A stretch of DNA of 19,601 nucleotides from DASZZX01 sp036260415 (GTDB taxonomy: Bacteria; Actinomycetota; Nitriliruptoria; Nitriliruptorales; JAHWKO01). The stretch spans positions 1-19,601 of the forward strand of contig DASZZX010000110.1 in NCBI GenBank assembly GCA_036260415.1. Reading direction: 5' to 3'. Under the pieces are notes generated by a model. It saw nothing but the letters and a program-made list of their open reading frames with translations, was not told where the DNA came from and did not search any database. Of the stretch, positions 1 through 6,139 are shown piece by piece. Each line of letters starts with the position of its first letter. Within the stretch, counting starts at the first letter, position 1. Both the position numbers and the translations under genes were made by a program.

Positions 1-849
1 GGCGACAGCCACCCGATGGTCGTGCCGGCCGAGCCTGCGCGCGGTGGCGACCCGTGCGGGGCGGGCGACCGCTTCGCCTCGGCCGCCGCCGGCGCGCTGG
101 CCGACGGGGGACTGCCGTCCGAGGCGGTGATCGCCGCCGTCGAGGCAGCGTCGGACTTCGTCGCGGCGGGTGGCGCCTCGTCGGTGAGGGTGGGGCGGCC
201 GTCGGTCCGGGTGGGGCGGCCGTCGGTCCGGGTGGGGCGGCCGTCGGTCCGGGTGGGGCAGTCGTCGGTCCGGGTGGGGCAGTCGTCGGATGCCCCGGAC
301 ACGTCCGGGCCGTTCGAGGCCCCGGACGCGGCGTGGTCGGCCGCCGCGCCGGGTGTGACGTGGCCGGCGGAGGCGCCGGGTGCGACCGGGCCGCCCGACG
401 CCCGGCAGGTCGTCGCCCGGACACGCGCCCGGGACGGCACCGTGGTGGCGACCGGTGGCTGCTTCGACCTGCTCCACGCCGGTCACGTGGCGATGCTGCG
501 AGCCGCCCGGGCCCTCGGCGACTGCCTGATCGTGTGCCTCAACTCCGACGCGTCCGTCCGGCGGCTCAAGGGCCCGGACCGGCCGCTGGTGCCCGAGGAG
601 GACCGCGCCGCGGTGCTGCTCGGGCTCGGCTGCGTGGACGCGGTCGCCGTCTTCGACGAGGACACCCCCGCAGCGATCCTGGACGATCTGCGACCCGACG
701 TGTGGGCGAAGGGGGCCGACTACGCGGCGGCCGACCTGCCGGAGACGTCCGTGCTCGAGCGGTGGGGCGGGCAGGCGGTCGTCCTTCCCTACCTCGAAGG
801 TCGCTCCACCAGCCGACTGCTGCAGGAGGTGCTGCGCCGTGGTCGTTGA
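1..849 (+). CDS. hldE: HldE-like bifunctional heptose kinase / nucleotidyltransferase, 5'-truncated
   Basis: The frame is open from the window edge, so the N-terminal bulk of the sugar kinase is missing. What remains is the end of a PfkB/ribokinase-type domain with the GAGDRF motif (the family's anion hole and catalytic Asp) at about residues 20-25. A low-complexity linker (about residues 60-135) follows, with five tandem heptapeptides of SVRVGRP/SVRVGQS type. The C-terminal cytidylyltransferase-like domain carries GCFDLLHAGH (HxGH nucleotide-binding motif) and closes with YLEGRSTS. In known HldE proteins the kinase makes heptose 1,7-bisphosphate and the second domain adenylylates heptose 1-phosphate; ADP-heptose as product here is inferred. 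The stop overlaps the SDR start by 11 bp, and GT9 follows, so a heptose-containing glycan or metabolite pathway is likely. The long repeat linker between the domains is unusual. Confidence 0.88.
   Translation, partial: GDSHPMVVPAEPARGGDPCGAGDRFASAAAGALADGGLPSEAVIAAVEAASDFVAAGGASSVRVGRPSVRVGRPSVRVGRPSVRVGQSSVRVGQSSDAPDTSGPFEAPDAAWSAAAPGVTWPAEAPGATGPPDARQVVARTRARDGTVVATGGCFDLLHAGHVAMLRAARALGDCLIVCLNSDASVRRLKGPDRPLVPEEDRAAVLLGLGCVDAVAVFDEDTPAAILDDLRPDVWAKGADYAAADLPETSVLERWGGQAVVLPYLEGRSTSRLLQEVLRRGR
181..285 (+). repeat. In-frame 21-bp tandem repeat, 5 copies, in the hldE interdomain linker
   Basis: Five contiguous 21-bp units start at 181, 202, 223, 244 and 265. Units 2-3 and units 4-5 are identical pairs. 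Unit 1 differs from 2-3 by two bases, and the change from the first to the second type (cggccg to cagtcg) alters the last residues of the heptapeptide. Because 21 is a multiple of three, copy-number change would lengthen or shorten the linker (SVRVGRP x3, SVRVGQS x2) without shifting frame. The near-identity of the copies suggests recent expansion. Confidence 0.95.
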
Positions 850-1525
850 CCGCACGGTGATCGTCACAGGTGGTGCGTCGGGCCTGGGCGCCGCCGTGGC
901 CGACGTCCTGGCCGACGCGGGCGCCACGCCTGTGGTGCTGGACCTGCGGGCCCCGCGCGGGGCGCACGAGCACCACGTGGTCGACCTCGCCGAGCCCCGC
1001 GTGGCCGAGGAGACGGTGCGCAAGGTCGCCGAACGGCACGGGGGTCTGGGAGCGGTCGTGACCTGCGCGGCAATGGACGTCCCCAGCCCCTTCGCCGACC
1101 TGGACGGCGACACGTGGGATCGCATCGTCACCGTGAACCTGCTCGGTACCGCGGCCGTGGTGCGGGCGGCGTTGCCCTACCTCGACAACGGCCACGGTCG
1201 TGTCGTCACGGTCGCGTCCACCCTCGGGCTGCGTGCCCTGCCGGCAGCCACCGCGTACTGCGCCAGCAAGTTCGGCATCGTGGGGTTCACGCGCGCTCTC
1301 GCCCTGGAGCTGGCCGGCCGTGTCGGTGTCACCATGCTGGTGCCCGGTGGCATGCGCACCGGCTTCTTCGACGATCGCCCGGACGAGTTCAAGCCGGCGC
1401 CCGACCAGATGCTCAACGACCCGGCGGACGTGGCCCAAGCAGTGCTGTTCGCGCTGCAGCAGCCGCCCCGGTGCGAGATCCGCGAGCTGGTCGTCACGCC
1501 GTCGGTCGAGCCCAGCTGGCCGTGA
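839..1525 (+). CDS. Classical short-chain dehydrogenase/reductase (SDR)
   Basis: This is a 228-aa classical-length SDR with a Rossmann fold. The dinucleotide motif TGGASGLG is at residues 10-17, the structural Asn is N100, and the catalytic set is S127, Y140 and K144 (YCASK). The usual NNAG position reads TCAAMD, a departure from consensus. The start is GTG at 839, 11 bp inside hldE, so it is translationally coupled. The stop TGA shares 4 bp with the GT9 GTG start. It is not the extended-type SDR HldD (ADP-heptose 6-epimerase, about 310 aa, GxxGxxG), so it probably performs another redox step on the sugar or on a nearby metabolite. The substrate cannot be read from sequence. A strongly basic overlapping frame in the same region is ignored as a GC artefact. 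Confidence 0.9.
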   Translation: MVVDRTVIVTGGASGLGAAVADVLADAGATPVVLDLRAPRGAHEHHVVDLAEPRVAEETVRKVAERHGGLGAVVTCAAMDVPSPFADLDGDTWDRIVTVNLLGTAAVVRAALPYLDNGHGRVVTVASTLGLRALPAATAYCASKFGIVGFTRALALELAGRVGVTMLVPGGMRTGFFDDRPDEFKPAPDQMLNDPADVAQAVLFALQQPPRCEIRELVVTPSVEPSWP

Positions 1526-2589
1526 GCCTCCTGGTCGCCTACCGGACGCTGGGGCTCGGCGATCTCCTGACGGCGGTCCCGGCGCTGCGGGCGCTGGCCG
1601 ACGCCTTCCCCGGCCACCGTCGGGTCCTCGCCACCCCCGGCGTGCTGGCGCCGCTGGCCGCACTGACCGGCGCAGTCGACGATGTCGTCGACACCGGCGA
1701 GCTCGCCCCCGTGCGCCTTGAGGCCAGCGGTTTCCACATCGTCGTCGGCCACCGTCCGGACGTGGCGGTGAACCTGCACGGCCGGGGGCCCGAGAGTCAC
1801 CGGGCGGTGCTGGCGTGCCGCCCCGGTCGGCTGCTTGCGTTCGCGCACCAGGATGTGCCCCGGACGCGGGGGTCGCCGCGGTGGCGTCGTGGGGAGCACG
1901 AGGTCACGCGCTGGTGCCGCCTGCTGGAGGAGAGCGGCATCGCAGCGGACCCCGGCCGGCTCGACCTGCCGCCGCCCGACGTGCCAGCACCGGCCGAGGC
2001 GGCAGGGGTCACCGTCGTACACCCAGGTGCGAAGGATCGGGCGCGCTGCTGGCCAGCGGACCGCTGGGTGGCGGTGGCGCGCAGCGAGCGCGGCCGCGGC
2101 CGGAAGGTAGTCATCACGGGGAGTGCTGCGGAGCGGCCTCTCGCCGAGGCGGTGGCACGTGACGCGGGGCTCCGCCCGCACGCGGTCCTGGCGGGGCGGA
2201 CGGACCTGCTGCAGCTAGCGGCGGTGGTCGCCGTCGCGGGACGCGTCGTCTGCGGGGATACGGGGGTTGCGCACCTCGCCACCGCTCTTCGCACACCGTC
2301 GGTGGTGCTGTTCGGGCCGGTCCCCCCCGCCGAGTGGGGGCCGCCCCCGGACCGGCCGTGGCACGTGGCGCTGTGGGCGGGGCGCGGCGGCGACCCGCAC
2401 GCCGCCGAGGTCGATCCCGGCCTGCTCGACATCGAGGTCACCGACGTGCTCGAGGCTCTGCGGGCGTTGCCGGGCGCCGAACCGGCCGCCCGCCGGCAGC
2501 CTCCACCACGGGCGACCGAGAGGTTGGCGCCGGCTGGCCAGGGATCGCGACGGACGGTCAGCGACCGCCGAACGTGGCCGAGCGGCTGA
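1522..2589 (+). CDS. Glycosyltransferase family 9 (heptosyltransferase-like)
   Basis: This 355-aa protein has a GT-B fold of the ADP-heptose:LPS heptosyltransferase family. Seen: an N-terminal GLGD at residues 11-14 in the usual acceptor-side loop, VHPGAKDRARCWP at about 166-178, and the C-terminal donor-binding signature GDTGVAHLA at 245-253 followed by VVLFGP. The start GTG (1522) sits in a GTGA overlap with the SDR stop, giving tight coupling to the kinase/nucleotidyltransferase upstream that would supply its donor. The last 35 residues are a basic, Pro/Arg-rich tail without family similarity, and the stop lies inside the first unit of a decayed repeat array, so the C terminus may have been extended by repeat sequence. 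Heptose as donor is an inference from the operon; the acceptor is unknown in an organism presumably lacking LPS. Confidence 0.88.
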   Translation: MSLLVAYRTLGLGDLLTAVPALRALADAFPGHRRVLATPGVLAPLAALTGAVDDVVDTGELAPVRLEASGFHIVVGHRPDVAVNLHGRGPESHRAVLACRPGRLLAFAHQDVPRTRGSPRWRRGEHEVTRWCRLLEESGIAADPGRLDLPPPDVPAPAEAAGVTVVHPGAKDRARCWPADRWVAVARSERGRGRKVVITGSAAERPLAEAVARDAGLRPHAVLAGRTDLLQLAAVVAVAGRVVCGDTGVAHLATALRTPSVVLFGPVPPAEWGPPPDRPWHVALWAGRGGDPHAAEVDPGLLDIEVTDVLEALRALPGAEPAARRQPPPRATERLAPAGQGSRRTVSDRRTWPSG

Positions 2590-2775
2590 CTCCCACTCGG
2601 TGGTGACTGCCAGGGACGGCCGCGACGGGGAGCTGGCGAAACTGAGCTCCCCCTCCGCGGTGACCGCGGCCAACCCCCTGCGACGGACGAACTGGCGAAA
2701 CTGAACTCCCGCTCGGCGATGACTGCCAACCCTCAGCGACTGACGAACTTGACGAAGCGACTGACCTCCCCCTCC
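2586..2775. repeat. Degenerate ~58-bp direct repeats derived from the tail of the 93-aa gene
   Basis: Copies aligned on the shared core ctga(n)ctccc start at 2586, 2642, 2701 and 2761, at spacings of 56, 59 and 60 bp. Blocks such as ctggcgaaactga, gatgactgcc and ccccctccgcggt recur between copies. The last copy is real coding sequence on the minus strand (the TAEGEVSR segment of the 93-aa protein). Read on the minus strand, the others give decayed echoes, for example IAEREFS and TAEGELS. The first copy contains the stop codon of the GT9 gene. A 7-bp perfect inverted repeat (ccgcggt/accgcgg, 2655-2669) lies inside copy 2. Confidence 0.75.
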
Positions 2776-3014
2776 GCGGTCTCCTCCTGGTAGAGCATGG
2801 CGAGACCCTGATCCTCGAACTTGTCGAAGAACTCGTCCCAGTCGATCTCCTGCAGTTCCTCCTCACCAGCGCCCACGTCCGGGAACCAGATCCTTAGAAC
2901 CCCCACGCCACCGTCCTCGGTGCCACGCACGGTCGCCGGACGTCCGCCGCGTTCCTCGGCCCAGCGGCGGATCTCGTCGTGGTCGGTGGTGGTCTTCGAC
3001 GTCCCTTCCGCCAT
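2733..3014 (-). CDS. Small conserved acidic protein (93 aa), function unknown
   Basis: This 93-aa protein contains TDHDEIRRWAEERGGRP near the N terminus, then GVLRIWFPD, IDWDEFFDKFEDQGLAMLYQE and a C-terminal SRFVKFVSR. From memory it matches a small widespread family often mislabelled '1,4-alpha-glucan branching enzyme' in genome databases, whose real role is unknown; nothing here resembles GH13 catalytic sequence. The start ATG (3014) is fixed by a perfect GGAGGT seven bases upstream. A longer in-frame version starting further upstream is rejected because its extra residues are low-complexity Arg/Pro. The gene is convergent with GT9, and its 3' end has been duplicated into the intergenic space. 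It is followed at a distance by whiB on the same strand, with 241 bp between them. Confidence 0.85.
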   Translation of the reverse strand: MAEGTSKTTTDHDEIRRWAEERGGRPATVRGTEDGGVGVLRIWFPDVGAGEEELQEIDWDEFFDKFEDQGLAMLYQEETAEGEVSRFVKFVSR

Positions 3015-3021
3015 TAGTGCT

Positions 3022-3027
3022 ACCTCC
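3022..3027 (-). promoter_or_regulatory. Strong Shine-Dalgarno of the 93-aa gene
   Basis: GGAGGT on the minus strand lies seven bases before the ATG at 3014. It decides the short start over the longer open frame. Confidence 0.85.
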
Positions 3028-3255
3028 GGTCGGTCAGGCCCATGGAAGGCGACGCCCGGGGGCGGCCGACCTGGGGCGGGCCGTCCATCGGGCGGGGGCA
3101 CGGACGACGCGCACGTTCGGACACGGCCACGGCGGGTCCGCGCCTGCGTCACCTGGGCGTCCGTCGGTCGGGGTCGGCGGGCTGGACGCGGCGGGCGTGC
3201 CGTCAGACGTGCGAGGCCGGCAGACGGGCTGGTGAACGTGCCCTCAGAAGCGCGC

Positions 3256-3531
3256 TCAGAGCCCCGCAGCGGTGCGCATCAGCGCGCGGACGCGCTGCTG
3301 GGAGGTCTGCAGCAGCAGCGTGCGGCGCTCCTCGGGGGTGGTCCCGCCCCAGATCCCCTCGTCCTCCCCGTGGACGATCGCGAACTCAAGGCACGGGATC
3401 CTCACCCGGCAGCGCCGGCACACGCTCTTGGCGGCGGCGATCTGGTCGCGAGCTTCGGGTCCGGCGGTCCCCGTCGGGAAGAACAGTTCCGGGTCCTCCG
3501 CCGCACACGCCGCGTCGGCACGCCATTCCAT
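3256..3531 (-). CDS. WhiB-family [4Fe-4S] transcriptional regulator
   Basis: This 91-aa protein is typical of the actinobacterial Wbl family. Four conserved cysteines (C9, C38, C41, C47 in the pattern C-x28-C-x2-C-x5-C) bind the iron-sulfur cluster. They are followed by the GIWGG turn (59-63) and a basic C-terminal segment (EERR...) that contacts DNA. MEWRADAAC is a family-like N terminus, so ATG 3531 is preferred over an upstream in-frame GTG at 3558. A purine-rich AAGGTGG lies about 7 nt before it. Wbl proteins act with sigma factors and respond to NO, O2 or redox state; which paralogue this is (WhiB1-like or WhiB2-like) cannot be settled here. Its upstream region is shared with the divergent DUF2267 gene and contains a 36-bp repeat array. 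Confidence 0.95.
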   Translation of the reverse strand: MEWRADAACAAEDPELFFPTGTAGPEARDQIAAAKSVCRRCRVRIPCLEFAIVHGEDEGIWGGTTPEERRTLLLQTSQQRVRALMRTAAGL

Positions 3532-3882
3532 CGTCGGACCCACCTTCCTCCGGCGCACGCCACGTCGCGCCGGTCATCCACGCACAGTTCGCCAGCGGCT
3601 GGCATGTCCGACAGATGGTGACCGCTCTACCGAACGGTGGGGAGAGATCGCCCGAGGCTCCGTCCGCACCGTCGCCGCAGGGACCGCCCGACGCTCCGTC
3701 CGCACCGTCGCCGCAGAGATCGCCCGACGCTCCGTCCGTACCGCCGCAGAGATCGCCCGACGCTCCGTCCGTACGGTCGCCTCCACCCGACCGCACCGGT
3801 AGCGTCGCAGCCGGCGCCGCAGCCTCGCGACGGGGGAGATCGCCGCCGCCCTGGGTGCACGGCGCGACGGGGAGGGGGACGC
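3532..3882. other. Divergent intergenic region between whiB and the DUF2267 gene
   Basis: This 351-bp region has no convincing gene. It contains the 36-bp tandem array (3645-3784) and, close to 3883, the purine-rich ribosome-binding stretch ggggaggggg of the DUF2267 gene. The frames open across the array are low-complexity on both strands (Pro/Ser or Arg-rich on plus, Gly/Asp/Cys on minus). It must hold the promoters for both flanking genes, but no clear -35/-10 pair was recognised. Confidence 0.6.
3645..3784. repeat. 36-bp tandem repeat, 4 copies, between whiB and DUF2267
   Basis: Units run 3645-3680, 3681-3716, 3717-3749 (three bases missing, gtc of the accgtcgcc core) and 3750-3784 (last unit diverging at its end). 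The core gctccgtccg(c/t)acc is nearly invariant. The unit length is a multiple of three, and the variant copy also lost exactly three bases, as in coding minisatellites, although no credible protein is encoded. The array lies about 110 bp upstream of whiB and about 100 bp upstream of the DUF2267 start, so it could carry repeated regulator sites. Confidence 0.92.
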
Positions 3883-4281
3883 ATGCAGCACGATGAGTTC
3901 ATCGGCCAGGTCCAGGCTCGCGCGCGGCTCGACTCGCGCGGGGCCGCGGAGCAGGCGACGCGCGCCACGCTCGAGACCCTCGCGCAGCGTCTGGCTGGGG
4001 GGCTGCCCGGCAACGTCGCGGGCCAGCTCCCGCCGGAGATCGGTTTGCACCTGTCCCGCTCGGACGACGTGGAGCAGTTCGGCTTGCAGGAGTTCTACGA
4101 GCGTGTCGCCGAGCGGGAAAGCCCGGGCACGGACCTGCCCCAGGCGGCGTTCCACGCCCGGGTGGTGCTGTCGGTGCTCGACGAGGCGTTGCAGGGCGAT
4201 CTGCTGGGGCGGGTGAAGGACCAGCTGCCGGACGAGTACCGCGAGCTGTTCAGTTTCGGCGACATCCAAGCCCCGTCGTAG
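3883..4281 (+). CDS. DUF2267 domain protein
   Basis: This 132-aa protein is almost entirely one DUF2267 domain: MQHDEFIGQV at the start, the family-typical ATLETLAQRL at 28-37, QLPPEIG at 48-54, EFYERVAERE at 70-79, then HARVVLSVLDEAL and QLPDEYRELF near the C terminus. These proteins are small, cytoplasmic, helical and often found near stress or regulatory genes; no biochemical role is established. The start ATG 3883 has an excellent purine tract (GGGGAGGGGG) just upstream. The frame continues upstream to 3637, but that part is translated repeat DNA (Arg/Pro-rich) and is excluded. The gene is divergent from whiB and is followed by two long palindromes. Confidence 0.9.
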   Translation: MQHDEFIGQVQARARLDSRGAAEQATRATLETLAQRLAGGLPGNVAGQLPPEIGLHLSRSDDVEQFGLQEFYERVAERESPGTDLPQAAFHARVVLSVLDEALQGDLLGRVKDQLPDEYRELFSFGDIQAPS

Positions 4282-4297
4282 ACCTCGGCCGCCCAGC

Positions 4298-4341
4298 ATC
4301 GTGCGTGCCCACGGTCGCCGGTGACCGTCAGGACGCACGAT
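4298..4341. repeat. Long palindrome, copy 1
   Basis: This is a 44-bp imperfect inverted repeat: outer arms atcgtgcgt/acgcacgat (9 bp), inner arms acggtc/gaccgt and a 6-nt loop gccggt. Sixteen of the 19 arm positions can pair. It lies 17 bp after the DUF2267 stop, so it could act as a transcription terminator, although no T-run follows. It is almost identical to copy 2. Confidence 0.85.
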
Positions 4342-4367
4342 CCGGATCCGACCGGACCCCCGACAGC

Positions 4368-4411
4368 ATCGTGCGTCCCCACGGTCGCCGGTGACCGTCA
4401 GGACGCACGAT
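4368..4411. repeat. Long palindrome, copy 2
   Basis: This is the second copy of the 44-bp inverted repeat, differing from copy 1 at one position (cgtcccc instead of cgtgccc). The change restores a base pair, so 17 of 19 arm positions match. The two copies are separated by 26 bp and are in the same orientation. Two adjacent copies of a palindrome suggest a dispersed intergenic element (REP-like) or a doubled terminator. Confidence 0.85.
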
Positions 4412-4420
4412 CGGGGTGGT

Positions 4421-4483
4421 CGAGGCCCAGGATCCGGGCGGCGAGGCCCAGGATCCGGGCGGCGAGGCCCACCATCCGGGCGG
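4421..4483. repeat. 21-bp tandem repeat, 3 copies
   Basis: Three units begin at 4421, 4442 and 4463. The first two are identical (core cgaggcccaggatccgggcg). The third carries cc in place of gg (cccaccatcc). The array directly follows palindrome copy 2. Confidence 0.92.
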
Positions 4484-4590
4484 TCGAGCCCGACGCCCCG
4501 GTCGGGGCGCCCCGCGTCCCCTCGGCGGTGCTCCTCCCGGCGTCCGCTCGGCCGGGGGGTTACGGTCGCGGTCCGACACCGGAGCCGCCC

Positions 4591-5475
4591 GTGCGCCACG
4601 TCCACCAGCAGCAGCTCGCCGTGCAGCAGCGGCGGCAGCGCAGCCAGCTTCGGCGTCTGCTGGAGGTGCGGGGACTGGTCGGCGGACACCGCGCCCCGCA
4701 CCGGACGGTCCGCCTGCGCACCGCGGACGGCGTGCGGCTCGCGGCGTCGTACCTGCCCGGCCCCGACGCGCATGCCCCCGCGGTGGTGCTCGTCCACGGG
4801 TTCGCGGCGCACCGACGCAAGCCGGCCTACGCGCTCCTGGCCGACATCCTGGCGGGTTGGGTGCACGTGCTCAGCCTCGACCTGCGCGGTCACGGCCGGT
4901 CGGAGGGCTTGTGCACGCTCGGCGACCTGGAACGGTTCGACGTGGCCGCCGCCATCGAGAGGCTCCGTCACGCCGGACACCGGCGGGTCGCCGTGGTGGG
5001 AATCTCGATGGGCGCGACGTCCCTGCTGCACGCGCTGGCGGACGGCTGCGACGTCGATGCGGCGGTGATCGTCTCCGCGCCGGCACGCCTGGGCGAGATC
5101 GAGACCGACGCCCTGGCCGGCCTCGACGACGTATGGCGCACCTGGTGGCGGCGCGGCGCCTTCCGCCTGCTGTCAGGGGTGCGGCTGGTCGCACCGGACG
5201 CCTGGCGACCCTTCCCCCATCCCCACGAGCTGGCCGCAAAGGTGGACGTGCCCCTGCTCGTCGTCCACGGCCGGGACGACCACTTCTTCCCACCGCACCA
5301 CGCCGAGACGCTGCACGCCGCCGCGGCGGGGCCCGCGACCCTGTGGCTGGAGCCTGCGGGTTTCGGGCACGCCGAGGACGGCATCACCCCCGCGTTCGCC
5401 GCCGCGCTGGCCCAGGCGCTCCACGCGGTGTTCGACCGAGGACAGTTCCCCGCGCGCCCCGGACCTGGCTCCTAG
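4591..5475 (+). CDS. Alpha/beta hydrolase (serine hydrolase)
   Basis: This protein is 294 aa from the chosen GTG (4591), which has GGAG about six bases upstream; the start is uncertain, and GTG 4621 or 4666 would also keep the domain. It has an alpha/beta-hydrolase fold with the oxyanion-hole motif VLVHGF (67-71) and DLRGHGRS (97-104). The nucleophile elbow is GISMG with S139, the acid Asp is in VHGRDDHFFP (D229 or D230), and the catalytic His is H260 (GFGHAE). There is no signal peptide, although the first 35 residues are Gln/Arg-rich. The closest general types are lysophospholipase-like or acylglycerol-lipase-like esterases; the substrate is unknown. Upstream in-frame sequence is translated repeat DNA and is left out. 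The gene is convergent with DUF4383. Confidence 0.88.
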   Translation: MRHVHQQQLAVQQRRQRSQLRRLLEVRGLVGGHRAPHRTVRLRTADGVRLAASYLPGPDAHAPAVVLVHGFAAHRRKPAYALLADILAGWVHVLSLDLRGHGRSEGLCTLGDLERFDVAAAIERLRHAGHRRVAVVGISMGATSLLHALADGCDVDAAVIVSAPARLGEIETDALAGLDDVWRTWWRRGAFRLLSGVRLVAPDAWRPFPHPHELAAKVDVPLLVVHGRDDHFFPPHHAETLHAAAAGPATLWLEPAGFGHAEDGITPAFAAALAQALHAVFDRGQFPARPGPGS

Positions 5476-5578
5476 CGGACCGGTTGCCATCGTCCCGGGG
5501 CAAGACCTCCGGGCCGCCCCCAAAGCTCCGGGCGCGGCCCCGTCACAGGCGCGACGGTCACCGCCGGATGCTGACGGA

Positions 5579-6031
5579 TCAGGTCCTCGCCGACGCGACG
5601 ACGGGACGCGCGGCCACGACGATCGCGGCCGCACCGGTGGCGAGGTGCAGCAGGTTGTCGGCGAGGTTCAGCGCGAGCACGTTCGAGTCGGGCCGGCCGG
5701 TGAGGAAGAAGCCGGCCACGCCCAGAGCACCGAACACCAGGCCGATCAGTAACACGACGGCGCGGGCGCGGGCGGGCGGTTCGGTCGCCGACCACAGCAG
5801 CACGACCCCGAGCACGAGGTGGAGGAAGTTCTGCGTGGGGTTCAGCTGGAACCAGATGAGGTGGTCGCCGGTGTCGGCCTCCAGCCACTGCTCGAACCCG
5901 GTGGGTCCGAACCCGACGGCACCGAGGACGACGTACACGAGCCCCACGCTGTACGCGAAGCCTTTCGCCACCACGCTCCCAGCGCCTCCGTCCAGCCGTC
6001 GGCGCGAGCCTACGTGTTGAGCGGACGCCAT
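5579..6031 (-). CDS. DUF4383 integral membrane protein
   Basis: This protein of about 150 aa has four predicted membrane helices (about 21-41, 66-81, 91-111, 127-142). It carries the paired Asn/His motifs typical of DUF4383: NPTQNFLHLVLG (64-75) and NLADNLLHLATG (122-133). The family is common in actinobacteria and cyanobacteria, and its function is unknown. The ATG at 6031 has no visible Shine-Dalgarno. A GTG at 5974 (or 5971), preceded by GGAGG ten bases upstream and lying directly before the first membrane helix, is an equally good start and would give 131 aa. The gene is divergent from qcrC, so its promoter lies in the same 109-bp gap, but nothing else links it to respiration. Confidence 0.85.
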   Translation of the reverse strand: MASAQHVGSRRRLDGGAGSVVAKGFAYSVGLVYVVLGAVGFGPTGFEQWLEADTGDHLIWFQLNPTQNFLHLVLGVVLLWSATEPPARARAVVLLIGLVFGALGVAGFFLTGRPDSNVLALNLADNLLHLATGAAAIVVAARPVVASART

Positions 6032-6139
6032 CACGGGCGGCCGGACTGACCGATGGCCGGACGTCGAACACAGTCGCGGCGCAGGTGCGGTGTGCTAAGA
6101 ATGGCGCAGCGCCACCGGGGATACCGGAGTGATCGCACC

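Larger units (their letters stand above)
4282..4590. other. Repeat-rich intergenic region after the DUF2267 gene
   Basis: The 309 bp before the chosen hydrolase start hold two 44-bp palindromes (4298-4341, 4368-4411) and a 21-bp tandem array (4421-4483). The rest is GC-rich sequence with no recognised gene or promoter. The hydrolase frame is open through part of it, but the translated sequence is low-complexity Arg/Pro/Ala. Confidence 0.6.

Noticed and set aside
2655..2669. Perfect 7-bp inverted repeat ccgcggt/accgcgg as terminator for GT9
   Set aside because: The loop is too small (one to three bases) and no T-run follows; more likely part of the decayed repeat.
3645..3784. Repeat array considered as CRISPR
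   Set aside because: Units are contiguous with no unique spacers, and no cas genes are nearby; the same holds for the 21-bp arrays.
3386..3796. A minus-strand frame with Gly/Asp/Cys 12-residue repeats and CxxC-like motifs
   Set aside because: It is only the 36-bp array read on the other strand running into whiB in a wrong frame; no ribosome-binding site at its GTG.
6095..6101. TAAGAAT as a -10 element for qcrC
   Set aside because: No matching -35 at proper distance; kept only as a weak possibility.
6053..6139. Longer qcrC N terminus from 6053
   Set aside because: It would put about 29 Arg-rich residues before the signal segment, whereas GTG 6140 has a proper Shine-Dalgarno and a normal signal-peptide length.
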